Assembly: GCA_030040315.1 (NCBI GenBank)
Contig: JASHTY010000444.1
Coordinates: 1-46,022 of the forward strand
Length of the DNA stretch: 46,022 bases
Direction of reading: 5' to 3'
From: Terriglobia bacterium
Lineage (GTDB): Bacteria > Acidobacteriota > Terriglobia > UBA7540
Below the pieces are notes generated by a model. That model had not been told where the DNA came from. It made no database searches and saw nothing but the letters and a program-made list of their open reading frames with translations. A program made the position numbers and the translations under genes. Shown in pieces: positions 17,090 through 25,980 of the stretch; position 1 is the stretch's first letter, and every line of letters starts with the position of its first letter.

Positions 17090-18922
17090 ATGTTGACAAA
17101 AACTGTCCGGGGAATAGGGGCGTTGGCATTAGCCGCGACCTGCCTGAGCTGCGGAGGCGGTACCAACGCGGCATACACGCAGGGGCGCAAGGCGGAGGAG
17201 CGCAAAGACTGGGACACGGCTCTGGTGGACTACGAGAAGGCCAAGGCCGCCGAGCCGGCAAACCCGCTATACGTCCTTCATGAAGAGAACGCCCGGACGA
17301 ATGCGAGCATGCTGCACCTGAAGAACGGACGCCAATTGCTAAAGGACGGCCGGCCGGACGAAGCGGCGGGGGAACTACAGAAGGCCGCCCGCATTGACCC
17401 CTCCAACCGGGCAGCGGCCCAGGAGTTGGACGCCCTGCTAACCAAACAGGCAGAGGCCAAGAAGGCTCATACGGAGGCCATCCAGAAGGCTTTGAAGGCG
17501 GAAGGAGAGGAAAACCAGGGAGGGGTGGTAAAGCTCAAGCCACTGTCTGAGGCTCCGATTGTCCACTTCCACTTCAGTGGCGACAGCAAACAGGTTTTTT
17601 CCACCCTCGCCAAGCTGGCCGGAATCAACGTGGCGTTTACAACTGACTTCCGCCCCGGTTCTCTGAACGAGGACCTGGTAAACATCAAGCTGGAAGATGC
17701 CTTAAACCTTGTGGCGCTCCAGACTAAGACGTTTTGGAAGGCCGTCACACCTAACACCATCCTGGTGGTTCCCGACACCACTCAGAATCGGCAGCTCTAT
17801 GATACGCAGGTGGTGAAGGCCATTTACCTTTCCAATCCGCTGGCCGCCGCCGACCGCACGGCCATTACCACGGCGATCAAAACCGTCTTGAGGTTGCAGA
17901 ACGTTGTGGACAATCCCGATGCCAACGCCATCATCATCCGCGATACGCCTGCGAAGGTTGCGGAAGCTGAACAATTGATCCACAAATTGGACCGGTCCAA
18001 GGCTGAGATCATGATTGACATTAACATTGTCGAGGCGGATCGCGACCGCATCCGAGACTTGGGCCTGACGCCGGCAACGGTGAGCTCCAGCGGAACTATC
18101 ACGCCGGGGATTGAGGCTGGCGCAGCCTTCGCACCAACCACCACCGTGTCAGGCACAACGACCACTGCCTCCTCGGTCGCCATCAACACTCTGGGCCTTA
18201 GCGATTATGCTGTAGCCCTTCCGGGCGCAACCGCGGAAGCAATTCTGAGCGATTCCAAGACCCACATCATGCAGAGCCCTGAAATTCGCGTGACCGATGG
18301 CCAGGAGGCTAAGGTCAAGATCGGAAGCCGCATCCCCTATGCGCAGGGCAGCTTTCTCCCCTCCCTGGCAGGAACGACGACCAGTTCAAGCGGTTCAGTG
18401 GGCCTGCTGGCCAGCACGCAATTTCAATTTCAGGATATCGGTGTGAATCTGGACCTTACGCCCCACCTGCTTTCCACAGGAGAAATCGGCATCGACGCGA
18501 AAATCGAGATTATGTCGCTGGGAGCATCGATTACCGTGGGCGGGCTTAGTGAACCCACTTTCGGACAGCGCACGATCGATGCCCATTTTCGCCTGGAGGA
18601 AGGAGAAGTGAACCTCCTGGGCGGGCTGATCCAAAGGACACTGACCAACGCGGTCACTGGAGTCCCGGGCTTGGGTGACGTTCCGCTGATTCGCTACCTT
18701 TTTTCGCAGGAGGCGCACGAAGTTAACGATCAGGAAGTGCTGGTGATGATCACGCCGCGGGTGATCCGCCTGCCGGAACCTGCGGTTTCCGACACCTCAG
18801 CGGTTACCTCAAGTGGGGGTGGGGAGGAGGTTCCGGGAGGCATCGAGGGGCGCCCATTCGGACCTCCAGGGGTGCCGGGTCCGCAGCCTCCCCAGGCTCC
18901 CCAGCAGCCTCCGCCGCGATAA
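17090..18922 (+). CDS. gspD: Secretin (GspD/PilQ-like) with N-terminal TPR region
   Basis: This is the outer-membrane gate of the system, 610 residues. It has a lipoprotein-like signal (AATCLSCGGG; Cys18 or Cys21 as anchor). Two TPR-like helical pairs follow at about 28-115 (RKDWDTALVDYEKAKAAEPAN, then GRPDEAAGELQKAARIDPSN). A charged linker leads to an N0/STN-like domain (about 155-225), then an N1-like domain (about 232-310, with RLQNVVDNPDANAIIIRDTP). The secretin core is at about 385-575, with HIMQSPEIRVTDGQEAKVKIG and the closing VNLLGGLIQR, VPGLGDVPLIRYLF and EVLVMITPRVI motifs. The C-terminus is Gly/Pro-rich. TPR-fused secretins occur in acidobacterial-type loci. The stop overlaps the start of the next gene. 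Confidence 0.92.
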   Translation: MLTKTVRGIGALALAATCLSCGGGTNAAYTQGRKAEERKDWDTALVDYEKAKAAEPANPLYVLHEENARTNASMLHLKNGRQLLKDGRPDEAAGELQKAARIDPSNRAAAQELDALLTKQAEAKKAHTEAIQKALKAEGEENQGGVVKLKPLSEAPIVHFHFSGDSKQVFSTLAKLAGINVAFTTDFRPGSLNEDLVNIKLEDALNLVALQTKTFWKAVTPNTILVVPDTTQNRQLYDTQVVKAIYLSNPLAAADRTAITTAIKTVLRLQNVVDNPDANAIIIRDTPAKVAEAEQLIHKLDRSKAEIMIDINIVEADRDRIRDLGLTPATVSSSGTITPGIEAGAAFAPTTTVSGTTTTASSVAINTLGLSDYAVALPGATAEAILSDSKTHIMQSPEIRVTDGQEAKVKIGSRIPYAQGSFLPSLAGTTTSSSGSVGLLASTQFQFQDIGVNLDLTPHLLSTGEIGIDAKIEIMSLGASITVGGLSEPTFGQRTIDAHFRLEEGEVNLLGGLIQRTLTNAVTGVPGLGDVPLIRYLFSQEAHEVNDQEVLVMITPRVIRLPEPAVSDTSAVTSSGGGEEVPGGIEGRPFGPPGVPGPQPPQAPQQPPPR

Positions 18923-19407
18923 TGGACTGGCATATGCCAATTCGGCGCAATCGATTCTCGGACGAAGCGTTCATGCTCATCGAGCTGATCGCCGCGATTA
19001 CCATTTTGCTGGTGTTAACAACCCTGTGCCTGCCATTGGCGCGCAACCAGATTGTCCGACGCAGGGAGACAGAGCTCCATGAGGACTTGCGCATGATGCG
19101 TGAAGCAATCGACCAATACAAGGCCCATTCCGACCAGGGACTGATTCCTGTCAAGGTTGATGGCTTCGGCTATCCTCCCGATCTTCAAACCCTGGTGGAT
19201 GGCGTGCCCGTCAAAGGCAGCGCCAAGGGGAAGTGGAAATTCCTGCGCAAAATCCCCGTGGACCCCATGACCGGTAATGCGGACTGGGGGTTGCGCTCCA
19301 TGCAGGACGACGCCAATTCCAAGAGCTGGGGCGGCGAGAATGTGTTCGACGTATATTCGAAGAGTACGGGAACGGCTCTGGATGGGACAATGTATGCGGA
19401 CTGGTAG
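18922..19407 (+). CDS. gspG: GspG-like major pseudopilin (first)
   Basis: This 161-residue prepilin-like protein has a short basic leader, then FMLIELIAAITILLVLTTLCLPLA. This is a class III signal with Glu5 in place but Ala, not the usual Gly, before the cleavage point (DEA-FMLIE). After the helix come GspG features: RETELHEDLRMMREAIDQYK, a YPPDLQTLVDG turn, KGKWKFLRKIPVDPMTG, and a C-terminal FDVYSKSTGTALDGT-like loop. It should polymerise into a short periplasmic filament after processing. The ATG at 18922 overlaps the secretin stop (TAATG). Confidence 0.88.
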   Translation: MDWHMPIRRNRFSDEAFMLIELIAAITILLVLTTLCLPLARNQIVRRRETELHEDLRMMREAIDQYKAHSDQGLIPVKVDGFGYPPDLQTLVDGVPVKGSAKGKWKFLRKIPVDPMTGNADWGLRSMQDDANSKSWGGENVFDVYSKSTGTALDGTMYADW

Positions 19408-19909
19408 AGGCAAGAAAAGGCGAAATTCGAAAATCGAAATTCGAAACTCGCCAAGACAGCGCGCAATCCTGGAAGGGCTGGCCTCGAAATCCGAATTCCG
19501 AATTTCGAGTTTCGAAGTTCGGTCTTCCGTCGGTTTTACGTTGATTGAGCTGATGGTGGTGCTCGTGCTGATTCTGATTCTCGCCAGCTTCGCCATGCCC
19601 ATGTATCACGTGGCGGTGGTCCATGCGCGCGAGGCGGTACTGCGCGACGATTTGTTTACGATGCGCAAGCTCATCGACCAATACACGATCGACAAGCAGC
19701 GCCCGCCTAGCTCCCTCGACGATTTGGTCGATGCCGGATACCTGCGAGGCGGGCTTCCCGTTGACCCGTTTACCGAATCGAACGAAACCTGGGTGCCTGA
19801 TATCGAGGACGTGCCCATCAGCGCGGAACAGTCGACAAGCGGAGTCGTCGACGTGCATAGCGGTTCGGATGGCACCTCACTTGACGGCGCGGCCTACAAC
19901 ACCTGGTGA
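19394..19909 (+). CDS. gspG: GspG-like pseudopilin (second) with repeat-derived leader
   Basis: The mature part starts at a canonical site, VG-FTLIELMVVLVLILILASFAMP, followed by AREAVLRDDLFTMRKLIDQYTIDKQRPPSSLDDLVDAGYL and DPFTESNETW. Its C-terminal HSGSDGTSLDGAAYNTW closely echoes the first pseudopilin, so the two are paralogues. The only nearby start (ATG 19394) overlaps the first pseudopilin gene and gives a 47-residue leader, far longer than normal. That leader is encoded by CGAAATTCGAAA-type repeats (19421-19521). The repeat may have been inserted at the gene's 5' end and then read through. ATG 19382 is an alternative start. Confidence 0.82.
   Translation: MRTGRGKKRRNSKIEIRNSPRQRAILEGLASKSEFRISSFEVRSSVGFTLIELMVVLVLILILASFAMPMYHVAVVHAREAVLRDDLFTMRKLIDQYTIDKQRPPSSLDDLVDAGYLRGGLPVDPFTESNETWVPDIEDVPISAEQSTSGVVDVHSGSDGTSLDGAAYNTW
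19421..19521. repeat. Degenerate inverted repeat of the CGAAATTCGAAA type
   Basis: The left half (19421-19450) repeats CGAAATTCGAAA/ATCGAAATTCGAAACTCG. The right half (19484-19521) carries CCGAATTCCGAATTTCGAGTTTCGAAG, largely the reverse complement. It lies inside the leader of the second pseudopilin. Related GAATTTCGAGTTTC strings occur at 40524-40537 and near 40770, suggesting a genome-wide intergenic repeat family. Confidence 0.6.
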
Positions 19910-20032
19910 GGACGAAGCTTGAAGGCTCAAATGGGAAGTCTCCCGAAATCGGAATCAGAGCTCAGGAATGGATGGGTGAGTCTGGACTGAACCTTGCTCC
20001 TGCAGGCATCATCCTTCATAATTTTAATAGCC

Positions 20033-21211
20033 ATGGCTTCGAAAAATCCAAAGACAATCGGTCTCGCGATCGTGACAGTCGCTCTGTTGACTGTGAATTC
20101 AGCTTGTGGCGGGAACGCGACGCCTGCTTCCGGTTCCGCCGCCGGTGCGGGTCCTTCCGGCGGGACTCGAATCGTCAGCCTGACCGATCCCAATCTGAAC
20201 ATGCGGGCTTACTCGCTCAGCATTCCCGCCGATTGGATCTTTCTGGGGATGGTGGAGCAGGGAACGCCCTGCGCGGTGGGTGCATTTCCAATTATGCGGC
20301 TTATGTCGCCGGATGGACTGACGGGTATGAAGTTGCTCCCACGGCTTGATTGGGCTTGGTCGGATGGGCGCAATTACCAGCCCAAGCCCAACTCGGCGTG
20401 CCTGCCGTACAAGCGGGAAATGCCTGCATCCGAGGTTTTGAAGTACATGATCGGATTGGTTCAGGTTCAATACGTTCGCGAGGAACCCACACCGCAATTA
20501 GCCGACATTCGCCGCAACGCGGCTACGCGCAACTCTGCGACCTTCTCCAATACTGTGGATATGGCTGCTGCGCGGGTTCGATACCACATCCATAAGATCG
20601 ACATCGATGAAGTGGTGAACGTGCTGGTCACTTGCACGGCCAACGATGTGATGATGGTCGGGTGGCAGCACAATTGCAGCGCCTATACAACTCGCACGTG
20701 GGCGCCGCAGGGGCAGTATTCGGACGCACTCTTCAAGACCATTTCCAAGTCCATGGTAATCGATCAGCAGTGGACGGCCCGGTGGAATGCCGTCATGGCG
20801 CAGAGGATTCAGGCCATGGCCGAGCAGAGCGGGCAGGCCGTGCGGGCTATGGGTGACCAGATGGCGCAGCAGAGAAATGCCCAGCAGGCCCAATGGCAGC
20901 AGGCTCAGGACCTGCGCAACCGGCAGCACGAGGAATTCATGGCCACACTGCAGCGGGGCACCGATATGTCCATGCAGCGCGCCGCCCAGAGCGCCAACAC
21001 CCGTGCGCAGGCGGCGGACGATTGGTGCGACTTCGCTCTCGACCAGCAGAAGCGCATGGATCCCAATACGGGCGTTATCACCAAGGACTCCAGCGCCTAC
21101 ACGTATACCTGGGTAAACCAATCCGGCCAGCGGATTCAGACCAACGACGTTAACGCCAATCCCAACGGCAACGGTACGGGCATTTGGACGCTTCAGCAGA
21201 ATGTCAGATAG
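20033..21211 (+). CDS. Lipoprotein with Gln-rich coiled-coil, function unknown
   Basis: I do not recognise a family. From ATG 20033 the protein has about 392 residues and a lipoprotein signal ending VNSAC-GGN. The following Ala/Gly/Ser spacer leads to a globular part with conserved-looking DPNLNMRAYSLSIPADW and a PRLDWAWSDGRNYQPKP segment. Residues about 250-345 are rich in Gln, Ala, Met and Arg (MAQRIQAMAEQSGQAVRAMG and so on) and predicted coiled coil. The tail has YTWVNQSGQRIQTNDVNANPNGNGTG, like short C-terminal motifs of secreted proteins. It sits between the pseudopilins and gspF, so it may be a part or substrate of the machine; that is inference from position only. Confidence 0.7.
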   Translation: MASKNPKTIGLAIVTVALLTVNSACGGNATPASGSAAGAGPSGGTRIVSLTDPNLNMRAYSLSIPADWIFLGMVEQGTPCAVGAFPIMRLMSPDGLTGMKLLPRLDWAWSDGRNYQPKPNSACLPYKREMPASEVLKYMIGLVQVQYVREEPTPQLADIRRNAATRNSATFSNTVDMAAARVRYHIHKIDIDEVVNVLVTCTANDVMMVGWQHNCSAYTTRTWAPQGQYSDALFKTISKSMVIDQQWTARWNAVMAQRIQAMAEQSGQAVRAMGDQMAQQRNAQQAQWQQAQDLRNRQHEEFMATLQRGTDMSMQRAAQSANTRAQAADDWCDFALDQQKRMDPNTGVITKDSSAYTYTWVNQSGQRIQTNDVNANPNGNGTGIWTLQQNVR

Positions 21212-21320
21212 CAGTATGAAGTAGCGAATTAGATTATCGGTAATTGGTGGCTGCAAGCTGCAGTGACAAGTTTGGAGATGAAGCCTCTCATCCTTCAGCC
21301 TTCATCCTTTCTTTTGGTTT

Positions 21321-22526
21321 ATGGCCGAGTATGTTTGCAAAGTCGGGACGGATGCCGGGCGGGTGTTGACCCAGACGGAAGAGGCTCGCTCGGAGGATGA
21401 GGTTCGCCAGCGCCTGCGGGCGCAAGGGTACCTGATCTTTTCCATTCACACGAAAGACCTGCTGAGTTTCCAGGGGCGGAAGGGGCGGCCCGGCAAGATT
21501 CCGCCTGATGAATTCCTGATCTTCAACCAGCAGTTCTTGACCCTGTCGAAATCCGGCTTGCCGCTGCAGAAGTCGCTGGACTTGCTTGCGCACCAGACGC
21601 GCAGCGTGTCGCTGCGGCTTGCCATTGAAGCTGTCCGTGACAAGGTGCGGTCTGGTGCGCTGCTGTCGGAGGCCTTCGAGTCGGCCGGGAACTTTCCCAA
21701 GATCTATTGCGCCACCGTCCGCGCCGGAGAGCGCAGCGGCAGTCTGGACAAAGTCCTGAGTCAGTTCCTTGCCTATCAGAAGCAATCGCGCGGATTTCGC
21801 AAGAAGTTCATTTCCGCCCTGATTTATCCGGCCGTCCTGCTGGTCGTCCTGAGCATACTGGTCACGCTGGTTATCAATTTTATCGTGCCGCAATTTGCCA
21901 AGCTCTATGCGGATATGGATGTGGAGTTGCCGCAAATCACCACCTTCACCATTTCGGCGGCCATGGAAATCAAGCACTACTTTCTGCTCATTCTTTTGCT
22001 GATTGTGGGGGCGGTGCTGCTTTTCAGAATGGCGGCGCAATCCGCCAAGGCGCGGATGAAGTGGGAGCGTGTGAAGTTCAAGCTTCCGCTGATGGGTGGA
22101 CTGCTGCTGAAGTTTTCCGTGGCGGAGTTTGCCCGCACGCTCGCGGTGCTGCTGCAAGGCGGTACGCCGATTGTGGCTGCGCTGGAAACGGCCAAGGGTT
22201 CGGTTTCGAGCCCGTGGCTCTCCCTGGCGATTGGCCAGGCGCAGCAGGAAGTGGCGGCAGGAAAAGAATTGAGCGCGAGCCTGCGCATGAGCGGCTTTTT
22301 CCCGGACATCGCGCTCGATATGATGGAAGTGGGCGAAACCACCGGAGCCATGTCCAGCATGCTGGAAGCCCTGGCGGAGTTTTTCGAAGAAGACGTCGCG
22401 ATCGATCTCGAAACACGCCTCTCGTTGGTGGGTCCGGTCATGATCGCGCTGATTGCCGTCATCGTGGCATTTGTGCTGATTGCGTTCTATATGCCGCTTT
22501 TTTCGATGGCAGCGCAGATACATTAG
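21321..22526 (+). CDS. gspF: Type II secretion / type IV pilus platform protein (GspF/PilC)
   Basis: This 401-residue polytopic inner-membrane platform protein has two related GspF domains. The first covers about 65-190, with FNQQFLTLSKSGLPLQKSLDLL and RAGERSGSLDKVLSQFLAYQ. The second covers about 270-395, with EFARTLAVLLQGGTPIVAALE and MEVGETTGAMSSMLEALAEFFEE. Hydrophobic segments lie near 172-195, 218-238 and 372-395. It anchors the ATPase GspE and moves pseudopilins into the filament. No ribosome-binding site is seen before ATG 21321; the preceding bases are a CATCCTTCAGCCTTCATCCTT-like pyrimidine repeat. Confidence 0.93.
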   Translation: MAEYVCKVGTDAGRVLTQTEEARSEDEVRQRLRAQGYLIFSIHTKDLLSFQGRKGRPGKIPPDEFLIFNQQFLTLSKSGLPLQKSLDLLAHQTRSVSLRLAIEAVRDKVRSGALLSEAFESAGNFPKIYCATVRAGERSGSLDKVLSQFLAYQKQSRGFRKKFISALIYPAVLLVVLSILVTLVINFIVPQFAKLYADMDVELPQITTFTISAAMEIKHYFLLILLLIVGAVLLFRMAAQSAKARMKWERVKFKLPLMGGLLLKFSVAEFARTLAVLLQGGTPIVAALETAKGSVSSPWLSLAIGQAQQEVAAGKELSASLRMSGFFPDIALDMMEVGETTGAMSSMLEALAEFFEEDVAIDLETRLSLVGPVMIALIAVIVAFVLIAFYMPLFSMAAQIH

Positions 22527-22544
22527 AGGGATAAGGGATAAGTG

Positions 22545-24152
22545 ATGCCTGAGATCACGGTAGACGCCAAAGAAATAGAAGCTGCGCGGAAGCTTGCCGC
22601 GCGCTATCAATTCCAGTTTGTAGATTTGCGCGACTCGCGGCCTGACGCCGAACTGCTGCGGACCATTCCCCTGGAACTGATGCTTCATTACGAGTTTTTG
22701 CCTCTGGAGGGAAAAGATCATGAGCTGGTGATCGTCGTCGCTGATCCCACCAATCTGACCCGCCTGGACGAACTGGAAATTAAACTGGATCGCCACCTGG
22801 TGGTGCGCGTGGCGGCGCCCAGCCAGGTAAGGGATTTTTTGAAGCGAACGGAACCCTCGCAGCGGGTTTTGGACGACGCGACGGAAGAGTTCCGCCTGGA
22901 CCTGGTACGCGACGAAGAGGCCGCGGGGGAAGGGCTCTCACTCGAACATCTGGTGGACGAGGTTCGCGATGTCAACCCGATGATCCGTTTGGTGGACTCG
23001 ATCATCTTCGCCGGCCTCGAGCGGAGGGCAAGTGATATTCACATTGAGAGCCGCGACAATTCCGTGGTGGTGAAATACCGCATTGACGGCGTGCTGCAGC
23101 AGGCGATGGCTCCGTTGGCGCGCGAGTATCAGTCGAATCTCATCACCCGCATCAAAGTCATGTCGGAGCTGGATATCGCCGAGCGCCGCGTGCCGCAGGA
23201 TGGCCGGTTTCGAGTGCGCTACCGCGGCCGGCCCATCGACTTTCGCGTGTCGATTATGCCCTCCATTCACGGTGAAGATGCCGTGCTGCGTATTCTCGAC
23301 AAGGAATCACTGCACGAAAAGTTTCACTCGCTACGTTTAGAGGTGCTGGGTCTTGCCGAGCGGGAAATGCGAGCCTTCCGGCGATTCATCCGCGAGCCTT
23401 ACGGCATGGTGCTGGTTACGGGCCCCACGGGAAGCGGCAAGACCACCACGCTTTATGCCTCACTTTCCGAAATCAAATCGGACGAGGACAAAATCATCAC
23501 CATTGAGGATCCCGTGGAGTATCAGGTGCGCGGCGTCACGCAGATTCCAGTGAACGAAAAGCGCGGACTGACCTTCGCGCGCGGGCTGCGCTCGATTCTG
23601 CGCCACGATCCCGACAAGATCATGGTGGGCGAGATTCGCGACAACGAGACGGCGCAAATCGCCATCCAGTCGGCGCTCACGGGTCACCTGGTATTCACCA
23701 CCGTGCACGCCAACAACGTGGTAGACGTTCTCGGCCGCTTTCTGAACATGGGCGTTGAGCCCTATAACTTCGTTTCCGCGCTGAATTGCATCATGGCGCA
23801 GCGGCTGGTTCGAACCATCTGCGGCGTCTGTAAACGTGAGGGTCAGGTGTCGAACGAACTCCTGGAGGAGTCCGGCCTGAAAGCCGAGGAATGGAAGGAC
23901 GTCGTCTTCTACGAAGGCGCGGGGTGCCAGGAATGCAACGAGACCGGGTTCCGCGGCCGCACGGCGATTGGCGAACTGCTGGCCCTTTCCGATAACATTC
24001 GCGAAATGATTCTGGCCAAGCGCCCCACTTCGGAAATTCGCCGCGCCGCGCACTCGGAAGGCATGCGCTCGCTGCGGGAGTCGGCTCTGGAGAAGGTCCG
24101 CCTGGGTGTCACAACGCTGCGGGAAATCAATAAGGTTACGTTTGTGGAATAA
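22545..24152 (+). CDS. gspE: Assembly ATPase (GspE/PilB)
   Basis: This 535-residue hexameric ATPase drives filament assembly. The N-terminal part (about 1-150) is a GspE/MshE-type N-domain. The catalytic part has RRASDIHIES, GPTGSGKTTTLYA (Walker A, about 293-305), the Asp box TIEDPVEYQVRGVTQIPVNEKRGLTFARGLRSILRHDPD, Walker B DKIMVGEIRDNETA (about 356) and the His box LTGHLVFTTVHANN. A tetra-Cys zinc motif is kept: CGVC near 426 and CQEC near 461. All catalytic motifs are intact. It belongs to the assembly rather than the retraction (PilT) type. ATG 22545 follows GGGATAAGGGATAAGTG. An adjacent GTG at 22542 is equally possible. Confidence 0.95.
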   Translation: MPEITVDAKEIEAARKLAARYQFQFVDLRDSRPDAELLRTIPLELMLHYEFLPLEGKDHELVIVVADPTNLTRLDELEIKLDRHLVVRVAAPSQVRDFLKRTEPSQRVLDDATEEFRLDLVRDEEAAGEGLSLEHLVDEVRDVNPMIRLVDSIIFAGLERRASDIHIESRDNSVVVKYRIDGVLQQAMAPLAREYQSNLITRIKVMSELDIAERRVPQDGRFRVRYRGRPIDFRVSIMPSIHGEDAVLRILDKESLHEKFHSLRLEVLGLAEREMRAFRRFIREPYGMVLVTGPTGSGKTTTLYASLSEIKSDEDKIITIEDPVEYQVRGVTQIPVNEKRGLTFARGLRSILRHDPDKIMVGEIRDNETAQIAIQSALTGHLVFTTVHANNVVDVLGRFLNMGVEPYNFVSALNCIMAQRLVRTICGVCKREGQVSNELLEESGLKAEEWKDVVFYEGAGCQECNETGFRGRTAIGELLALSDNIREMILAKRPTSEIRRAAHSEGMRSLRESALEKVRLGVTTLREINKVTFVE

Positions 24153-25141
24153 TGGATATGGACGGTAGATACATGGACTGGAGCAACTTGAAAAAGCGGT
24201 TGGGCAGGGGCGGCAGGGCTCAGACAAATCACTTCGTGGCCCCAACCTTCGCGCTGGACCTGGAGCCGGGCTTCGTCGCGGCCGCGCGGCTCAGCACCTC
24301 CAAACGCGTGGTACAGAGCGTGGGTGTGGGCGAGCTTTCCGCCGGGGCGCTTACGCCTTCCGCCAATAAGTCCAACATCTCGGACGCTGCAGCGGTGCGT
24401 CGAACCGTCTCCGAAGTCGCGCAAAAGGTGGGCAGCAGCGGCAGCCGGGTTGGCCTGCTAATTCCCGACGCGGCGGCGCGCATTGCTCTGCTGCAATTTG
24501 AAACGTTGCCGGACGATCATCAGGAGGCAGAGACTCTGGTGCTCTGGCGAATGCGCGAGTTCCTGCCGTACACGCCGGAGGAAGCCCGCCTGACTTTTCA
24601 GGTGGTGGCCAGGCAGCCCGGCTCGCTGGAGGTTCTGGTCGTCGCGGTGCGAGGCTCGGTGCTGGCGGAGTATGAAGCCGGAATGGGCGGCGTCAACGGC
24701 GCGCCCGCCCTGGTGTTGCCGGCAAGCGTGGCAATCCTTCCCCTGCTTCCCGAAGGCGAGGGCGGCCAGTTGCTCCTTCACCTCTGCACGGGAGCGCTGA
24801 CAGCCGTGGTGGTGGCCGCAAATCGGCTGCGCTACTGGAGGACGCGCGCGCTGGGCGACGACTTGCAGGCCAACCTTGCCGAAGTGGCGCGCGAAACCAG
24901 CCGCGTGCTCGCGACTTGTCAGGACAATCTGGGCGTGCAGATCGAGAACGTCTGGTATTGCGATCGGACCTCCGGTGAAGGCAGGCCCGCAATTGCGCAG
25001 GCCCTGGCGCAGACTGTGGGTCATGACCTTCGCTCTCTGCCGGTGAAGTTCCTGCCGGCCTCCGGGCTTCCTTCCGGACAGCTTGAGGTATTCGAGCGCT
25101 TCGGAATGCCCTTTGCCGGGCTTTTGGCGAACCTGAACTAA
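24152..25141 (+). CDS. pilM: PilM/GspL-like cytoplasmic assembly protein
   Basis: This 329-residue protein has an actin-like fold pattern similar to PilM and the cytoplasmic part of GspL. It shows PTFALDLEPGFVAAARLS near residue 30 (the 'D-x-G' first strand), VGLLIPDAAARIALLQFETLP, LVLWRMREFLPYTPEEARLTFQV and a final MPFAGLLANLN. No membrane helix is seen, as expected for PilM with a separate PilN. It starts in the gspE stop (TAATG). Later in-frame ATGs at 24158 and 24173 are alternatives. The weak similarity makes the PilM name partly dependent on gene order (M-N-O-P). Confidence 0.8.
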   Translation: MDMDGRYMDWSNLKKRLGRGGRAQTNHFVAPTFALDLEPGFVAAARLSTSKRVVQSVGVGELSAGALTPSANKSNISDAAAVRRTVSEVAQKVGSSGSRVGLLIPDAAARIALLQFETLPDDHQEAETLVLWRMREFLPYTPEEARLTFQVVARQPGSLEVLVVAVRGSVLAEYEAGMGGVNGAPALVLPASVAILPLLPEGEGGQLLLHLCTGALTAVVVAANRLRYWRTRALGDDLQANLAEVARETSRVLATCQDNLGVQIENVWYCDRTSGEGRPAIAQALAQTVGHDLRSLPVKFLPASGLPSGQLEVFERFGMPFAGLLANLN

Positions 25142-25146
25142 CGTCC

Positions 25147-25980
25147 ATGAAGATAGCTCTCAATCTTTCCCCCCGGTCGAGCGCGCGCGATCGTTACGCG
25201 CTGGGGTGGGGGATTCCTGCGACGCTGTTGGGTGTGGCGGCGCTGGTGATTCTGTCGCGAGCATCGCTCCGCGAATACAGGGAATACCGAACGGCACAGA
25301 CGCAGCTTACTCAAATCCAGGGACGCGTGGACGACCTCGCCCGGCAGGAGGCGGACATGCGCCGCAAGCTGGATGAGCCCGCGGCTCGCGACCTGCGAAC
25401 CCGGGCCAAGTTCCTCAACGAACTCATCGCCGAGAGGCGGGTTTCCCTCGCGGAAGTCAGTTCTCGCCTGGCAGGGCTTCTTCCCAGCGACGCTCGACTG
25501 TCGAGTCTGGCTTTCGCCTCGCCCAAGGGTCCAACTGGGGACTACGGCGTCCGCATCGGGATCACCGCCAAAGGCGAAGAAGCCATCGAAACGTATATGA
25601 ATGATCTGGAGGATTCACCCGATTTCAAGGATATCTCCATAGAGAATCAGACGATCAAGGAGGATCCCTCCCAGGGTTCGGAGATTAACGTGGTGTGCAA
25701 CGCCCGCTATCTTCCGGGCGCCCAACTGGAATCGGAAGCAAAGGATCAAGAAACGTCGCCGGAATCCGGCAGTGATAAAGCAGAGGCCGCAAAACTCGCG
25801 GCGGCCAAAGAAAAGAAGCCCGGGCAAAAGAAAACCGAGGAAAAGAAGCCCGAGGTCAAGCCGCCCTTGGTGAAGACGCCGAAACCAGGCGGTATTCCAC
25901 CGGCGCCTGGGCTCGGACCTCCCAAAATGGAGATGAAAGGTGCGGAAAAGCCGACGCCAAATAGTCAACCGGATCATTGA
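25147..25980 (+). CDS. pilN: PilN-like inner-membrane assembly protein
   Basis: This 277-residue protein opens MKIALNLSPRSSARDR, close to the conserved PilN start INLLP, which binds PilM. One membrane helix follows (about 22-40), then a coiled coil (YRTAQTQLTQIQGRVDDLARQEADMRRKL) and a ferredoxin-like periplasmic domain (about 80-195). The C-terminal 80 residues are an unusual Lys/Pro/Glu-rich tail (KEKKPGQKKTEEKKPEVKPP), longer than in typical PilN. It lies five bases after pilM and overlaps the next gene by 41 bases. Confidence 0.82.
   Translation: MKIALNLSPRSSARDRYALGWGIPATLLGVAALVILSRASLREYREYRTAQTQLTQIQGRVDDLARQEADMRRKLDEPAARDLRTRAKFLNELIAERRVSLAEVSSRLAGLLPSDARLSSLAFASPKGPTGDYGVRIGITAKGEEAIETYMNDLEDSPDFKDISIENQTIKEDPSQGSEINVVCNARYLPGAQLESEAKDQETSPESGSDKAEAAKLAAAKEKKPGQKKTEEKKPEVKPPLVKTPKPGGIPPAPGLGPPKMEMKGAEKPTPNSQPDH

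Noticed and set aside
21288-22796. 502-residue minus-strand frame opposite gspF and gspE
   Set aside because: It covers two well-supported genes on the other strand and its product is rich in Arg, Gln and His without domain marks.
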